From Candidatus Aminicenantota bacterium (GTDB lineage Bacteria > Acidobacteriota > Aminicenantia > Aminicenantales > Saccharicenantaceae), in NCBI GenBank assembly GCA_017999365.1, contig JAGNLW010000001.1, positions 194,239 to 258,238 of the forward strand: a stretch of 64,000 nt of DNA, in the 5' to 3' direction. Of this stretch, positions 56,297-63,337 are shown piece after piece. Position numbers and translations under genes: made by a program. The number at the start of each line of letters is the position of its first letter. Position 1 is the stretch's first letter. The notes beneath the pieces were generated by a model. It made no database searches. It was not told where the DNA came from and worked only from the letters and a program-made list of their open reading frames with translations.

Positions 56297-57922
56297 TCAG
56301 ATCCTACGCTGTCCGCCCCGCAGGGTGATCTTCTTCAGGCTTTGCCGGAGCTCGGGCATGCCCTCGGACTGCCACTTCGAGAGCTCGTTCCGGAAGGCGT
56401 CGGTGTAGCCCTGCCAGGACTCCAGGAAACCCCGCATGTCGTCGGACTCGAAGAAGTCGCCGCTCTTGTCCTCCTGGACCTCGACGTCGACCGTCGTCGC
56501 TTTGCCGTCGCGGACGATGTCCAGCCTGAGCTTGGCCCCGCTGTCCTTAGCCTGGACGATGTCGAGGAGCTCGTCGATCGTCGCGACGCGCTTGCCGTCG
56601 ACCTTGACGATGACGTCGCCGACCTTGACCTTGGCCTTGGCCGCCGGGCCGTCCTCGGTCAGGCGCGAGACGAGCAGGCCCGTCCCCTCCTTGACCCCGA
56701 AGTGCTCGGCCAGCTCGCGGTTGAGCTCGTTGCAGTAGACGCCGATGAACTTGCGGGTCTCGGACGTCCATTCGAACGAGCGCGGGGCGCCCGGCCGGGC
56801 CGGTTCCGCGCCCCGGGGGGCTCCCGGCGTCCCGGCTTTCGGCTTGGCCGACAGGCCCGGAGGGGCCTGGCCGAACAGCCCGGGGAAGCGGGCGTCCATT
56901 TCCTTGAAGGCGTCGTCCTCGGCCAACTCGCCGAGCTTGACCTTGACGTCCGTGGGCTGGCCGTCGCGCTCGATCTTCAGGGTCACGTCCTGGCTGGGCT
57001 TCTTCTTGCGGATCTCGGCCGCCAGCACGTCGGGCCCGGGGATGTCCCGGTCGTCGAGCTTGAGGACGACGTCCCCCGGCCTGAGCTTGGCCAGCGCGGC
57101 CGGGCTGTCCGGCTCGACCGTGCCGATGACGGTCCGGCCCTCCCGGTTCTCGCCGATGCCGACGCCCATCCAGCCGCGCTCGACCTTGCCCTTGTCCTTG
57201 ATCTGGCCGACGACGTCCATGACGATGTCGACCGGAACGGCCAGGGCCATGCCGGACGAAGGGGCCTCGGCGCGGTTGCTGAGGACGACGCCGGAGCCGG
57301 CCTGGGCCCTGTCGCGGAACTGGAAGACGACGGGGCGCTCGTCCATGTAGATGCCCCGCAGCAGGCCGACCAGGCGTCCGCCCGCGTCGACGACCGGGCC
57401 GCCGCTCGAGCCGGGCGTGACCCAGACGTTGAGGCGGATCTTGTCCGCGGCGACGGAGCTGACGATGCCCTGGGTCACGGCCGCCGTCTCCTCGGGCGAG
57501 ACGCCGACGACGCAGATCCAGGAGCCGGGCGCGAGGTCGGCGGGCCTGCCCGCGGCCAGGGCCGGCAGGCCGGCGTCCTTGGCCTTGAGCAGGGCCAGCT
57601 GGGTCTCGGTGTCGAAGCCCAGGAACTCGGCCTCGATCTTCTTGCCTTCCGAGGTCGTGACGGTGATCTTCTCCTCGCGCGGGGACATCAGGGCCGTGGT
57701 GACGATGAGGCCGCCCTTGTCGACGACGACGCCCGTCGCCACGCGGCGGGTGCCGTTCAGGGCCTCGACCCGGACGACCGAGGGATAGACCTTCTTGGCG
57801 ACGCCCGCGATGTCGGGCTCGCCGCCGATACCTTCCGTGCCGGTCGTCCCGCTCCCGAACGAGGGGGCCAGGACGGCCAGGGTGGCCATGACCACGAGGG
57901 CCGGTTTGAACATCCTGTTCAT
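56297..57922 (-). CDS. HtrA/DegP-like protein with two PDZ domains, catalytic residues degraded
   Basis: 541 residues with a signal peptide. The trypsin-like domain (about 40-260) keeps GSSGGPVVD with Ser173, but the loop that should hold the catalytic His reads IVTTALMS (Leu78 at the His position) and the Asp loop reads FDTETQLALLK (Gln108). It is therefore probably a pseudoprotease acting as a binder. PDZ1 (about 265-350: RGWMGVGIG, DSPAALAKLRPGDVVLKLDD) and PDZ2 (about 400-490: GLLVSRLTEDGPAAKAKVKVGDVIVKVDG). AGGAGG precedes ATG 57922. Last gene of an ECF-sigma operon, where it may sense envelope stress. Confidence 0.82.
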   Translation of the reverse strand: MNRMFKPALVVMATLAVLAPSFGSGTTGTEGIGGEPDIAGVAKKVYPSVVRVEALNGTRRVATGVVVDKGGLIVTTALMSPREEKITVTTSEGKKIEAEFLGFDTETQLALLKAKDAGLPALAAGRPADLAPGSWICVVGVSPEETAAVTQGIVSSVAADKIRLNVWVTPGSSGGPVVDAGGRLVGLLRGIYMDERPVVFQFRDRAQAGSGVVLSNRAEAPSSGMALAVPVDIVMDVVGQIKDKGKVERGWMGVGIGENREGRTVIGTVEPDSPAALAKLRPGDVVLKLDDRDIPGPDVLAAEIRKKKPSQDVTLKIERDGQPTDVKVKLGELAEDDAFKEMDARFPGLFGQAPPGLSAKPKAGTPGAPRGAEPARPGAPRSFEWTSETRKFIGVYCNELNRELAEHFGVKEGTGLLVSRLTEDGPAAKAKVKVGDVIVKVDGKRVATIDELLDIVQAKDSGAKLRLDIVRDGKATTVDVEVQEDKSGDFFESDDMRGFLESWQGYTDAFRNELSKWQSEGMPELRQSLKKITLRGGQRRI

Positions 57923-57936
57923 GGCGCTCAATCCTC

Positions 57937-58350
57937 CTAATAAATGATTTCCGAAGGGACGGTCTCGGAAACCTGCTCCAGTATGTAAACCGTTTGCGGT
58001 TGGGGACGGGCGTTGCGGTATTCGGAGGCGTAGTCCATCGTCTCGTAGACGGGGACGAGGCGGGAGCCGGCGGCGGACCGGGCTCCCCCGCCGGGCGTGG
58101 CCGTCAGGGCCTCGCGCTCGGCATAGGTCAGGCCGCCGGGCTCGTCGGCGGGGCCGCGGCCGGGGGCCAGGACGAGGACGGCAAAGAGGAGGAGGGCGGC
58201 CGAGCCGGCCATGGCGTAGCCGGCGAACAGGCGGCGGCGGGCCCGGGCCCGCCCGGCGCGGGCGGCGGGCAGACGGGCCAGGACGCGGGCCTCGAAGCCC
58301 GCCGGGGCCTCGACCCTGGTCATCTTGGCGAAAAGCTCATGCTCGTCCAT
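57937..58350 (-). CDS. Single-pass membrane protein, probable anti-sigma regulator
   Basis: 137 residues. N-terminal cytoplasmic part MDEHELFAKMTRVEAPAGFEARVLARL (a segment seen in many transmembrane anti-sigma factors), one transmembrane helix (about 45-62), then a periplasmic tail ending in VPSEIIY. It lacks the zinc HxxxCxxC motif. It overlaps the ECF sigma gene by 14 bases, so it is most likely its partner. Confidence 0.65.
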   Translation of the reverse strand: MDEHELFAKMTRVEAPAGFEARVLARLPAARAGRARARRRLFAGYAMAGSAALLLFAVLVLAPGRGPADEPGGLTYAEREALTATPGGGARSAAGSRLVPVYETMDYASEYRNARPQPQTVYILEQVSETVPSEIIY

Positions 58351-58921
58351 GTTCCCTCACCTCGTTCTCGGCCGCGAAGTCGCGGCCGCCGCGGGCCTTC
58401 TCGAGCTTGCGGCGGAGCTGCTCCCGGCCGCGGCTGATGCGGGCCTTGACGGTCCCGACCGGCCGCTTGATGATCCGGGCGATCTCCTCCTGCGAGAAGC
58501 CCTCCATGTCCTTGAGGACGACGGGGACCCGGTAGCGGGGGTGGAGCTCGTCCAGGGCCTGGCGGAGGTTGCGGACGAGCCCCGGGTCGGCCGGGTCCTC
58601 GTAATAGGTGCCGCTCGAGAAGTTGTTGGGGATGTCCTCGAGGGAGACGGTGGCCATCTTGCGGGACCGGCGGCACTCGGTCTTGGCCAGGTTCGAGGCG
58701 ATCGTGTAGATCCAGGCGGACAGCGGGGCGATCGGCTTGTACCGGTCGGCCTTGAAGTAGACCCGGATGAAGGTCTCCTGGGCCAGCTCGACGGCCTTCT
58801 GGTAGTCGCCCGAGAACTGGTACAGGTAATTCACGATCTTGTCCTTGTACGCGGTCATGATCTGGGCGAAGGCCTCCTCGTCCCCGTCCTGGACGCGACG
58901 GATCAGCTCTTGTTCGTCCAT
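58337..58921 (-). CDS. ECF-type RNA polymerase sigma factor
   Basis: 194 residues. Region 2 (FAQIMTAYKDKIVNYLYQFSGDYQKAVELAQETFIRVYFKADRY, with WIYTIASNLAKTECRR) and region 4 (ALDELHPRYRVPVVLKDMEGFSQEEIARIIKRPVGTVKARISRGREQLRRKL) are clear. An extended -10 (TG-C-TATAAT, 58985-58977) about 50 bases upstream gives a housekeeping promoter. It heads the operon sigma, membrane regulator, HtrA-like. Confidence 0.92.
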   Translation of the reverse strand: MDEQELIRRVQDGDEEAFAQIMTAYKDKIVNYLYQFSGDYQKAVELAQETFIRVYFKADRYKPIAPLSAWIYTIASNLAKTECRRSRKMATVSLEDIPNNFSSGTYYEDPADPGLVRNLRQALDELHPRYRVPVVLKDMEGFSQEEIARIIKRPVGTVKARISRGREQLRRKLEKARGGRDFAAENEVREHGRA

Positions 58922-58976
58922 GCTCGTTATCCTAGAACCCCGTTCTCCCCGAGAAAGTTACATCGGCCACCCCTCT

Positions 58977-58985
58977 ATTATAGCA
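58977..58985 (-). promoter_or_regulatory. Extended -10 promoter of the ECF sigma operon
   Basis: Minus-strand TG-C-TATAAT ending about 55 bases before the ATG at 58921; the -35 region is poor. The leader contains no obvious regulatory hairpin. Confidence 0.55.
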
Positions 58986-59018
58986 ATTCGGCCCCCCGGG
59001 AGGCGGCCGGCGGCCCAG

Positions 59019-59093
59019 ACGGGGCCAGGTCTTCACAAAGGGGACACGTACCTGGGGTACGTGTCCCCGGATTCAGCGAAGACCAGGTCCCTT
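59019..59093. repeat. Composite repeat: REP palindrome (family A) nested in inverted repeat (family B)
   Basis: Family-B arms (ACGGGGCCAGGTCTTCAC at 59019-59036 and GCGAAGACCAGGTCCCTT at 59076-59093) flank a perfect family-A palindrome, GGGGACACGTACC-TGG-GGTACGTGTCCCC (59040-59068). It lies between the two divergent sigma operons. Confidence 0.85.
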
Positions 59094-59173
59094 CTTTTTC
59101 GGGGGAAATTGTAAGAAAATGGCCCCGGAACGGAACTTCGGGCCGTCCGCATCCGTCAACCGAGGTGAATTGA

Positions 59174-59728
59174 GTGGACTTGGAAGCGATCATCAGGGAC
59201 TGCCTGGTAGGCAGTCAGAGCGCCTGGAAAGCCCTGGTGGACGCCTACGCCAGGAGGATTTTTAACATGGCCTATCAGTTCTGCGGCAGCCGGGAGGAGG
59301 CCGAGGACCGGACCCAGGAGGTCTTCCTCAAGCTCCACGGCGCCCTGCCGAAATACGATTTCGGCAAGAACTTCACGGCCTGGCTCCTGACCCTGGCCAA
59401 GAACCACCTCATCGACGAGTACCGCCGGACCAAGTGGGAAAAGACGCAGCGGGACGAGTTCGACGAGCGCGTCCTGTCGCAGCCGGCCCACTCCGGTCCG
59501 GAGGACGATCTCGTCGCCGGGGAGACCAAAGCCCTCGTCTGGGAGGGCCTCAACCGGCTGCCGGCGGACATGCGGATGGTCCTCATCCTGAGGGACCTGC
59601 AGGGACAGAGCTACGAGGAGGTCGCCGCCGAGCTCGGCGTGCCCCTCGGCACGGTCAAGTCGCGCGTCAACCGGGCGCGGCTCCAGCTGGCCCAGGTCCT
59701 CAGGGACAAACGAGGAGGCGTCCAATGA
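59174..59728 (+). CDS. ECF-type RNA polymerase sigma factor (second)
   Basis: 184 residues. Region 2 (LVDAYARRIFNMAYQFCGSREEAEDRTQEVFLKLHGALPKYDFGKNFTAWLLTLAKNHLIDEYRR) and region 4 (GLNRLPADMRMVLILRDLQGQSYEEVAAELGVPLGTVKSRVNRARLQLAQVL) fit ECF sigma factors. GTG start after GAGGTGA. Followed with a four-base overlap by a zinc anti-sigma factor, so it is controlled by that partner. Confidence 0.9.
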   Translation: MDLEAIIRDCLVGSQSAWKALVDAYARRIFNMAYQFCGSREEAEDRTQEVFLKLHGALPKYDFGKNFTAWLLTLAKNHLIDEYRRTKWEKTQRDEFDERVLSQPAHSGPEDDLVAGETKALVWEGLNRLPADMRMVLILRDLQGQSYEEVAAELGVPLGTVKSRVNRARLQLAQVLRDKRGGVQ

Positions 59729-60252
59729 CCTGCGAACGGTTCGAAGGGCTGCTGTCGGACTACCTCGAAGGCGGCCTCACCGCGGCCGAGAGGGCCGAGG
59801 CGGACGCCCACCTGGCCGGCTGCCCGGACTGCGCCGCCCTGCTCGAGCTGATGCGGGAGACCATGGCCGCGACGGCGGGCTTCCCCGAAGCCGAGCCCTC
59901 GGCGGCCCTGATGTCCCGGCTCTACGCCGTGCCGGAAGAGGCGGCCGCGGCCAAGGCCGGCCGTCGGAGCCTCGCCCGGACCGTGTTCGATTGGCTGGGG
60001 CGCCCTGCGCTCCAGCCGGTCTACGCCGCGGGCGCGGCCGTCCTGATGGTCCTGACCTTCGTCGCCTTTCACCCGGAGGCCCGCGGCATCCGCAAGCGGA
60101 TCGACGTCGGGTTCCACCGGACGGTCGGGGCCGTCGAGAAGCTCTACGCCGACGCCGGCGGGCTCAAGGGCGAGATCCGGGCCCTGTCGGCCGACGTCCT
60201 CAAGTCGTTCAACACCCTCGGCCTGGCCGGGGATGGCGAAAAGAAACAATGA
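59725..60252 (+). CDS. Transmembrane zinc anti-sigma factor
   Basis: 175 residues. The N-terminal ZAS motif has Cys3 and HLAGCPDC (HxxxCxxC), which hold a zinc ion in the RsrA/ChrR-type anti-sigma domain. One transmembrane helix (about 98-115: PVYAAGAAVLMVLTFVAF) and a short extracytoplasmic helix. ATGA overlap with the sigma gene. It would hold the sigma factor inactive until an envelope or redox signal. Confidence 0.87.
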   Translation: MTCERFEGLLSDYLEGGLTAAERAEADAHLAGCPDCAALLELMRETMAATAGFPEAEPSAALMSRLYAVPEEAAAAKAGRRSLARTVFDWLGRPALQPVYAAGAAVLMVLTFVAFHPEARGIRKRIDVGFHRTVGAVEKLYADAGGLKGEIRALSADVLKSFNTLGLAGDGEKKQ

Positions 60253-60276
60253 CATCTCACAGGGAGGTTTAAGCAC

Positions 60277-60768
60277 ATGACAGAGAACAAGGTCGTTCCG
60301 GCGAGACCGCAGAAGTCGCCGGGGTTCGCCGGCGTCCTGGGGATCTTCCCCTTCGGGGTCGGCGCCCTTTACAACGGGCAGTACACCAAGGCCCTGCTCC
60401 ACCTGGTCCTGTTCTCCGGGCTCGTCAGCATGCAGGAGCGCGGCGGCGGGCAGCCCTTCCTCGGGCTGATCCTGGCCGGGTTCATCATCTACCAGTTCTT
60501 CGACAACATCCAGTCGGCCCGGGCCATCAACGCGGCCGCCGCCGGCCAGACCCCGGCCGAGGCCGGCGTCGCCGGCCTGCCCGAGATCCCGGCCCAGGGC
60601 TCCATCTTCTGGGGCGTCGTGCTCATGGCCCTCGGCGGCCTGCTCATCCTGGCCAACTTCGAGGTCGTCAGCTACGACACGCTGTTCGATTTCTGGCCGG
60701 TCGCGGTCATCGTCATCGGGCTCAAGCTGGTGCTCGAAGCCGTGGCCAAGTCCAAGAACGGAAATTGA
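60277..60768 (+). CDS. Four-helix membrane protein with LiaF-type (DUF5668) C-domain
   Basis: 163 residues. The N-terminal part (LGIFPFGVGALYNGQYTKALLHLVLFSGL) resembles TM2-type membrane proteins. The C-terminal SIFWGVVLMALGGLLILANFEVV...FWPVAVIVIGLKLVL is the DUF5668/LiaF transmembrane pattern (WPVxLIxxGL). It is the third gene of the sigma operon; GGAGG ribosome site. Probably an envelope-stress accessory. Confidence 0.7.
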   Translation: MTENKVVPARPQKSPGFAGVLGIFPFGVGALYNGQYTKALLHLVLFSGLVSMQERGGGQPFLGLILAGFIIYQFFDNIQSARAINAAAAGQTPAEAGVAGLPEIPAQGSIFWGVVLMALGGLLILANFEVVSYDTLFDFWPVAVIVIGLKLVLEAVAKSKNGN

Positions 60769-60779
60769 CGGAGGCACAC

Positions 60780-61004
60780 ATGGCCAACGCGAAAAAGAGC
60801 GGTTCCCTCGTCTGGGGCGTCATCCTCATCGTCTTCGGCCTCATCTTCCTGCTCGAGCAGTTCCACATCGACGTCTGGGACGCCGTCTGGCGGTTCTGGC
60901 CGGTCATCCTGATCGTCTGGGGCGCCAACAAGCTCTGGCTCGGGCTCAAGGAGCGCAACGAGCGCGCCGAAGGCCCCGGCCCGGACAAGACCCATGAAAT
61001 TTAG
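60780..61004 (+). CDS. Small two-helix membrane protein, LiaF-type (DUF5668)
   Basis: 74 residues. SLVWGVILIVFGLIFLLEQFHIDVWDAVWRFWPVILIVWGANKLWLGL is a single DUF5668 unit, like the C-terminal half of the upstream protein. Ribosome site GGAGG. It overlaps the next gene by 11 bases, so the set is translated together. Confidence 0.75.
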   Translation: MANAKKSGSLVWGVILIVFGLIFLLEQFHIDVWDAVWRFWPVILIVWGANKLWLGLKERNERAEGPGPDKTHEI

Positions 61005-62316
61005 GGACGTCGTTCTGGTCGTCATCCTGATCCTGGCCGGCTTCGTCTTCTTCCAATTCAAGACCGGCAAGTGGAGCCTGGACGACCTCGACTGGAACTG
61101 GGACGGCGACTTCGGCATCGTCGGCAGGGAATACGCGGAGGAGGAGAGCCGGACGATCGGCTCTCCCCTGCCGCCCGTCCTCGAGATCGAGAACGGGCAC
61201 GGCTGGGTCGAGGTCCGCGGGACCGACCGCGAGGACGTCCAGCTGACCTTCAAGAAGGTCGTCTGGCGGAGGAACGAAGAAGAAGCCAAGGACATCGCCG
61301 GACGGATCAGGTACGAGTCGACGGCGGCCGACGGCAAGCTGGCCCTCAAGACCAACCGGGACGAGTTCCGCAGGAAGAACTTCGAGACCGGATTCGTCCT
61401 GACCGTGCCGCGGTCGATGGCCGTCCGGGTCACCAACGGCTACGGCGTCGTCCGCATCGACGGCGCCGCCTCGGCCACGGTCCGCAACCGCCACGGCGAG
61501 CTCTACGCCACCAACGTGGACGGGCCGTGCGAGCTCGAGACGAGCTACGAGGACCTCGAGGTCCAGAACGTCCAGGGCGCCTGCACGCTCGTCAACAGCC
61601 ACGCCGACGTCCGGGCCGTGGCGGTCACGGGCGACCTCCGCGTCGAGACGAGCTACGCCCGCATCCGGGTCGAGGACGCCGGAGGGCGGGCCGATCTCGG
61701 CGGGTCCAACGTCGACGTCGACGCCCGGCGCGTGGCCGGCGCGGTCACGGTCGACACGTCCTACGAGAAGGTCGTCCTGGCCGACGTCGGGCCGGCGGTG
61801 GTCACGGGCAACAACATGGCCGTCACGGCCGAGAACGTCCGCGGCGACCTGGAGGTCCGGACGAGCTACGAGCCGGTCCGGGTTCGCGGCATCGAGGGCC
61901 GTCTGGTCGTCGAAGGGCGGAACGCCGCCGTCGAGGCCAGCGGGGTCCGGGGCGCCGCGATCTCGGTCTCGACCTCCTACGAGCCCGTCGTCCTGACGGA
62001 CTTCTCGGCCGAGGTCAAGGTCGTCAACCGCAACGGCGGCGTGACGCTCCAGCCGCTCGACCTCAAGTTCGGGATGGACGTCCGCAACGAATACGGCGCC
62101 GTCGACCTCGTCTGGCCGGCCGGCGAGGTGGCCCGCTTGGAGGCCCGCTCCAAGGGCGGCTCGGTGACCTGGGGGCTGAGCGAGCGGCCGGACATCGAAC
62201 GGTCCAACGGCGAGTCCCTGGTCACGGCCTTCACGGCCAGCGCCGGGGCGCCGTCGATCACCCTGGCCACGACCTACGACGCCGTCCGCATCAAGGAAGG
62301 CGCCCGCAAGTTCTAG
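60994..62316 (+). CDS. DUF4097-like membrane-anchored beta-repeat protein
   Basis: 440 residues. One N-terminal membrane segment (about 6-21), then a region of short strands resembling DUF4097/putative-adhesin beta-helices. A TSY motif recurs at residues 183, 219, 255, 290 and 327, with TTY at 427; the first five are 35-37 residues apart, so each unit spans about two coils of a right-handed beta-helix. Typical units are ETSYEDLEVQNV and RTSYEPVRVRGI. Proteins of this kind pair with LiaF-like and sigma genes, as here. It probably senses or binds the envelope surface. The transcript ends at the hairpin at 62326. Confidence 0.78.
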   Translation: MKFRDVVLVVILILAGFVFFQFKTGKWSLDDLDWNWDGDFGIVGREYAEEESRTIGSPLPPVLEIENGHGWVEVRGTDREDVQLTFKKVVWRRNEEEAKDIAGRIRYESTAADGKLALKTNRDEFRRKNFETGFVLTVPRSMAVRVTNGYGVVRIDGAASATVRNRHGELYATNVDGPCELETSYEDLEVQNVQGACTLVNSHADVRAVAVTGDLRVETSYARIRVEDAGGRADLGGSNVDVDARRVAGAVTVDTSYEKVVLADVGPAVVTGNNMAVTAENVRGDLEVRTSYEPVRVRGIEGRLVVEGRNAAVEASGVRGAAISVSTSYEPVVLTDFSAEVKVVNRNGGVTLQPLDLKFGMDVRNEYGAVDLVWPAGEVARLEARSKGGSVTWGLSERPDIERSNGESLVTAFTASAGAPSITLATTYDAVRIKEGARKF

Positions 62317-62325
62317 ATCTTCGAC

Positions 62326-62361
62326 GGGGACACGTACCTCGGGTACGTGTCCCCTTTTTTT
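62326..62361 (+). terminator. Terminator made of a REP palindrome (family A, copy 4) and T-run
   Basis: GGGGACACGTACC-TCG-GGTACGTGTCCCC (62326-62354), perfect 13-bp arms, then seven T on the plus strand. It functions for the sigma operon; an element-derived TGTCCCCGTTTT follows at 62361. Confidence 0.8.
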
Positions 62362-62384
62362 GTCCCCGTTTTTATCCGCCGGGC

Positions 62385-63284
62385 CTAATTGTGCTTGGAC
62401 CGGCAGGCGTGGATGCGCTGGGCGATGACCCCGTTGACCTTGATATTGAAGTACGAGATGAGGTTGGTGACGTCCTTCTTGTACTTCGTGACGTAGCGGA
62501 CGAAGTCCGAGCGCTCCTTGAAACGCAGGAGGTTCTCGAACTCGGCGACGGTGTCGTGGAGCTCGATGACGTAGTGGTTGACGGTCCGGTACTGGGCGTT
62601 GATGTCGATGAGGTCCTTGCCGGAGAGCTTGGCGTAGTCGAGGTGCGGCGGCAGGCTCTGGAGGACGAGCAGGCCCTCGTTGTGGAGCTCGTTGACGGAG
62701 TCGCCGATCTCCTGGAAGTAGGATCCGAAGTCCTGGGCCTTCTTGAGCTTGGCCCCGGCCCGCTCGGACAGCCGCTCGAACTGGGCTTTGAGCGAGACGA
62801 CCGTGTCCTTGAGCCCGAAGTACTTGCGGACGGGCGTGAACAGGTCGACGAAGTCCCGGCCGATGTAGATCTTGTCCTCGTAGCGGGACAGCAGCTCCTG
62901 GGGCGAGTGGGTGTAGAACTTGATCTCGAAGCGCCGGCCGTCGGAATCGCGCTCCCGGAGCCGGGCTAGGACGAGACCGTTGTTCTGCTCGATGAAATAG
63001 CTGCTGATGTCGAGGAGAACGGAGTACTCGGCCAGGTTCTGGACGACGGCCTCCTTGAGGTAGTCGAGGAGGCCCTCGTTCCGGGTGATGAACTCGGTGA
63101 TGCCCTCGTCGGGGGTCGGGTTGAGGACGGAGTAGCTGGGCGAGAGGAGGTAGAGGACGGGGCCTCGGCCGAGCTCGAGATGGAGGTTCTTGAGGACGCC
63201 CTGGTAGAGGTCGTCGAGGAGGATGGGCTTGAGGGGCGGCAGGCCGGCCGGGTCCAGCTTGGAGAGCTCGTCGACTTCGTTCAT
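62385..63284 (-). CDS. Unknown mostly helical protein
   Basis: 299 residues, no family recognised and no membrane segment. KPILLDDLYQGVLKNLHLELGRGPVLYLLSPSYSVLNPTPDEGITEFITRNEGLLDYLKEAV is the most distinctive part; the remainder is helical with a likely coiled coil (about 165-185) and a C-terminal KKDVTNLISYFNIKVNGVIAQRI. The start ATG is 23 bases after its promoter. It is next to lplA but not overlapping. It should be treated as a conserved hypothetical gene. Confidence 0.6.
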   Translation of the reverse strand: MNEVDELSKLDPAGLPPLKPILLDDLYQGVLKNLHLELGRGPVLYLLSPSYSVLNPTPDEGITEFITRNEGLLDYLKEAVVQNLAEYSVLLDISSYFIEQNNGLVLARLRERDSDGRRFEIKFYTHSPQELLSRYEDKIYIGRDFVDLFTPVRKYFGLKDTVVSLKAQFERLSERAGAKLKKAQDFGSYFQEIGDSVNELHNEGLLVLQSLPPHLDYAKLSGKDLIDINAQYRTVNHYVIELHDTVAEFENLLRFKERSDFVRYVTKYKKDVTNLISYFNIKVNGVIAQRIHACRSKHN

Positions 63285-63307
63285 GGCTTCGACCTCGCTT
63301 CGGCCCG

Positions 63308-63337
63308 AGTGTAGCCCCGGACGCGGGGGAATGTCAA
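63308..63337 (-). promoter_or_regulatory. Promoter of the unknown helical-protein gene, overlapping the lplA stop
   Basis: Minus-strand TTGACA (63337-63332), 18 bases, TACACT (63313-63308). The -35 box contains the stop codon of lplA (TGA, 63336-63334). Confidence 0.7.
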
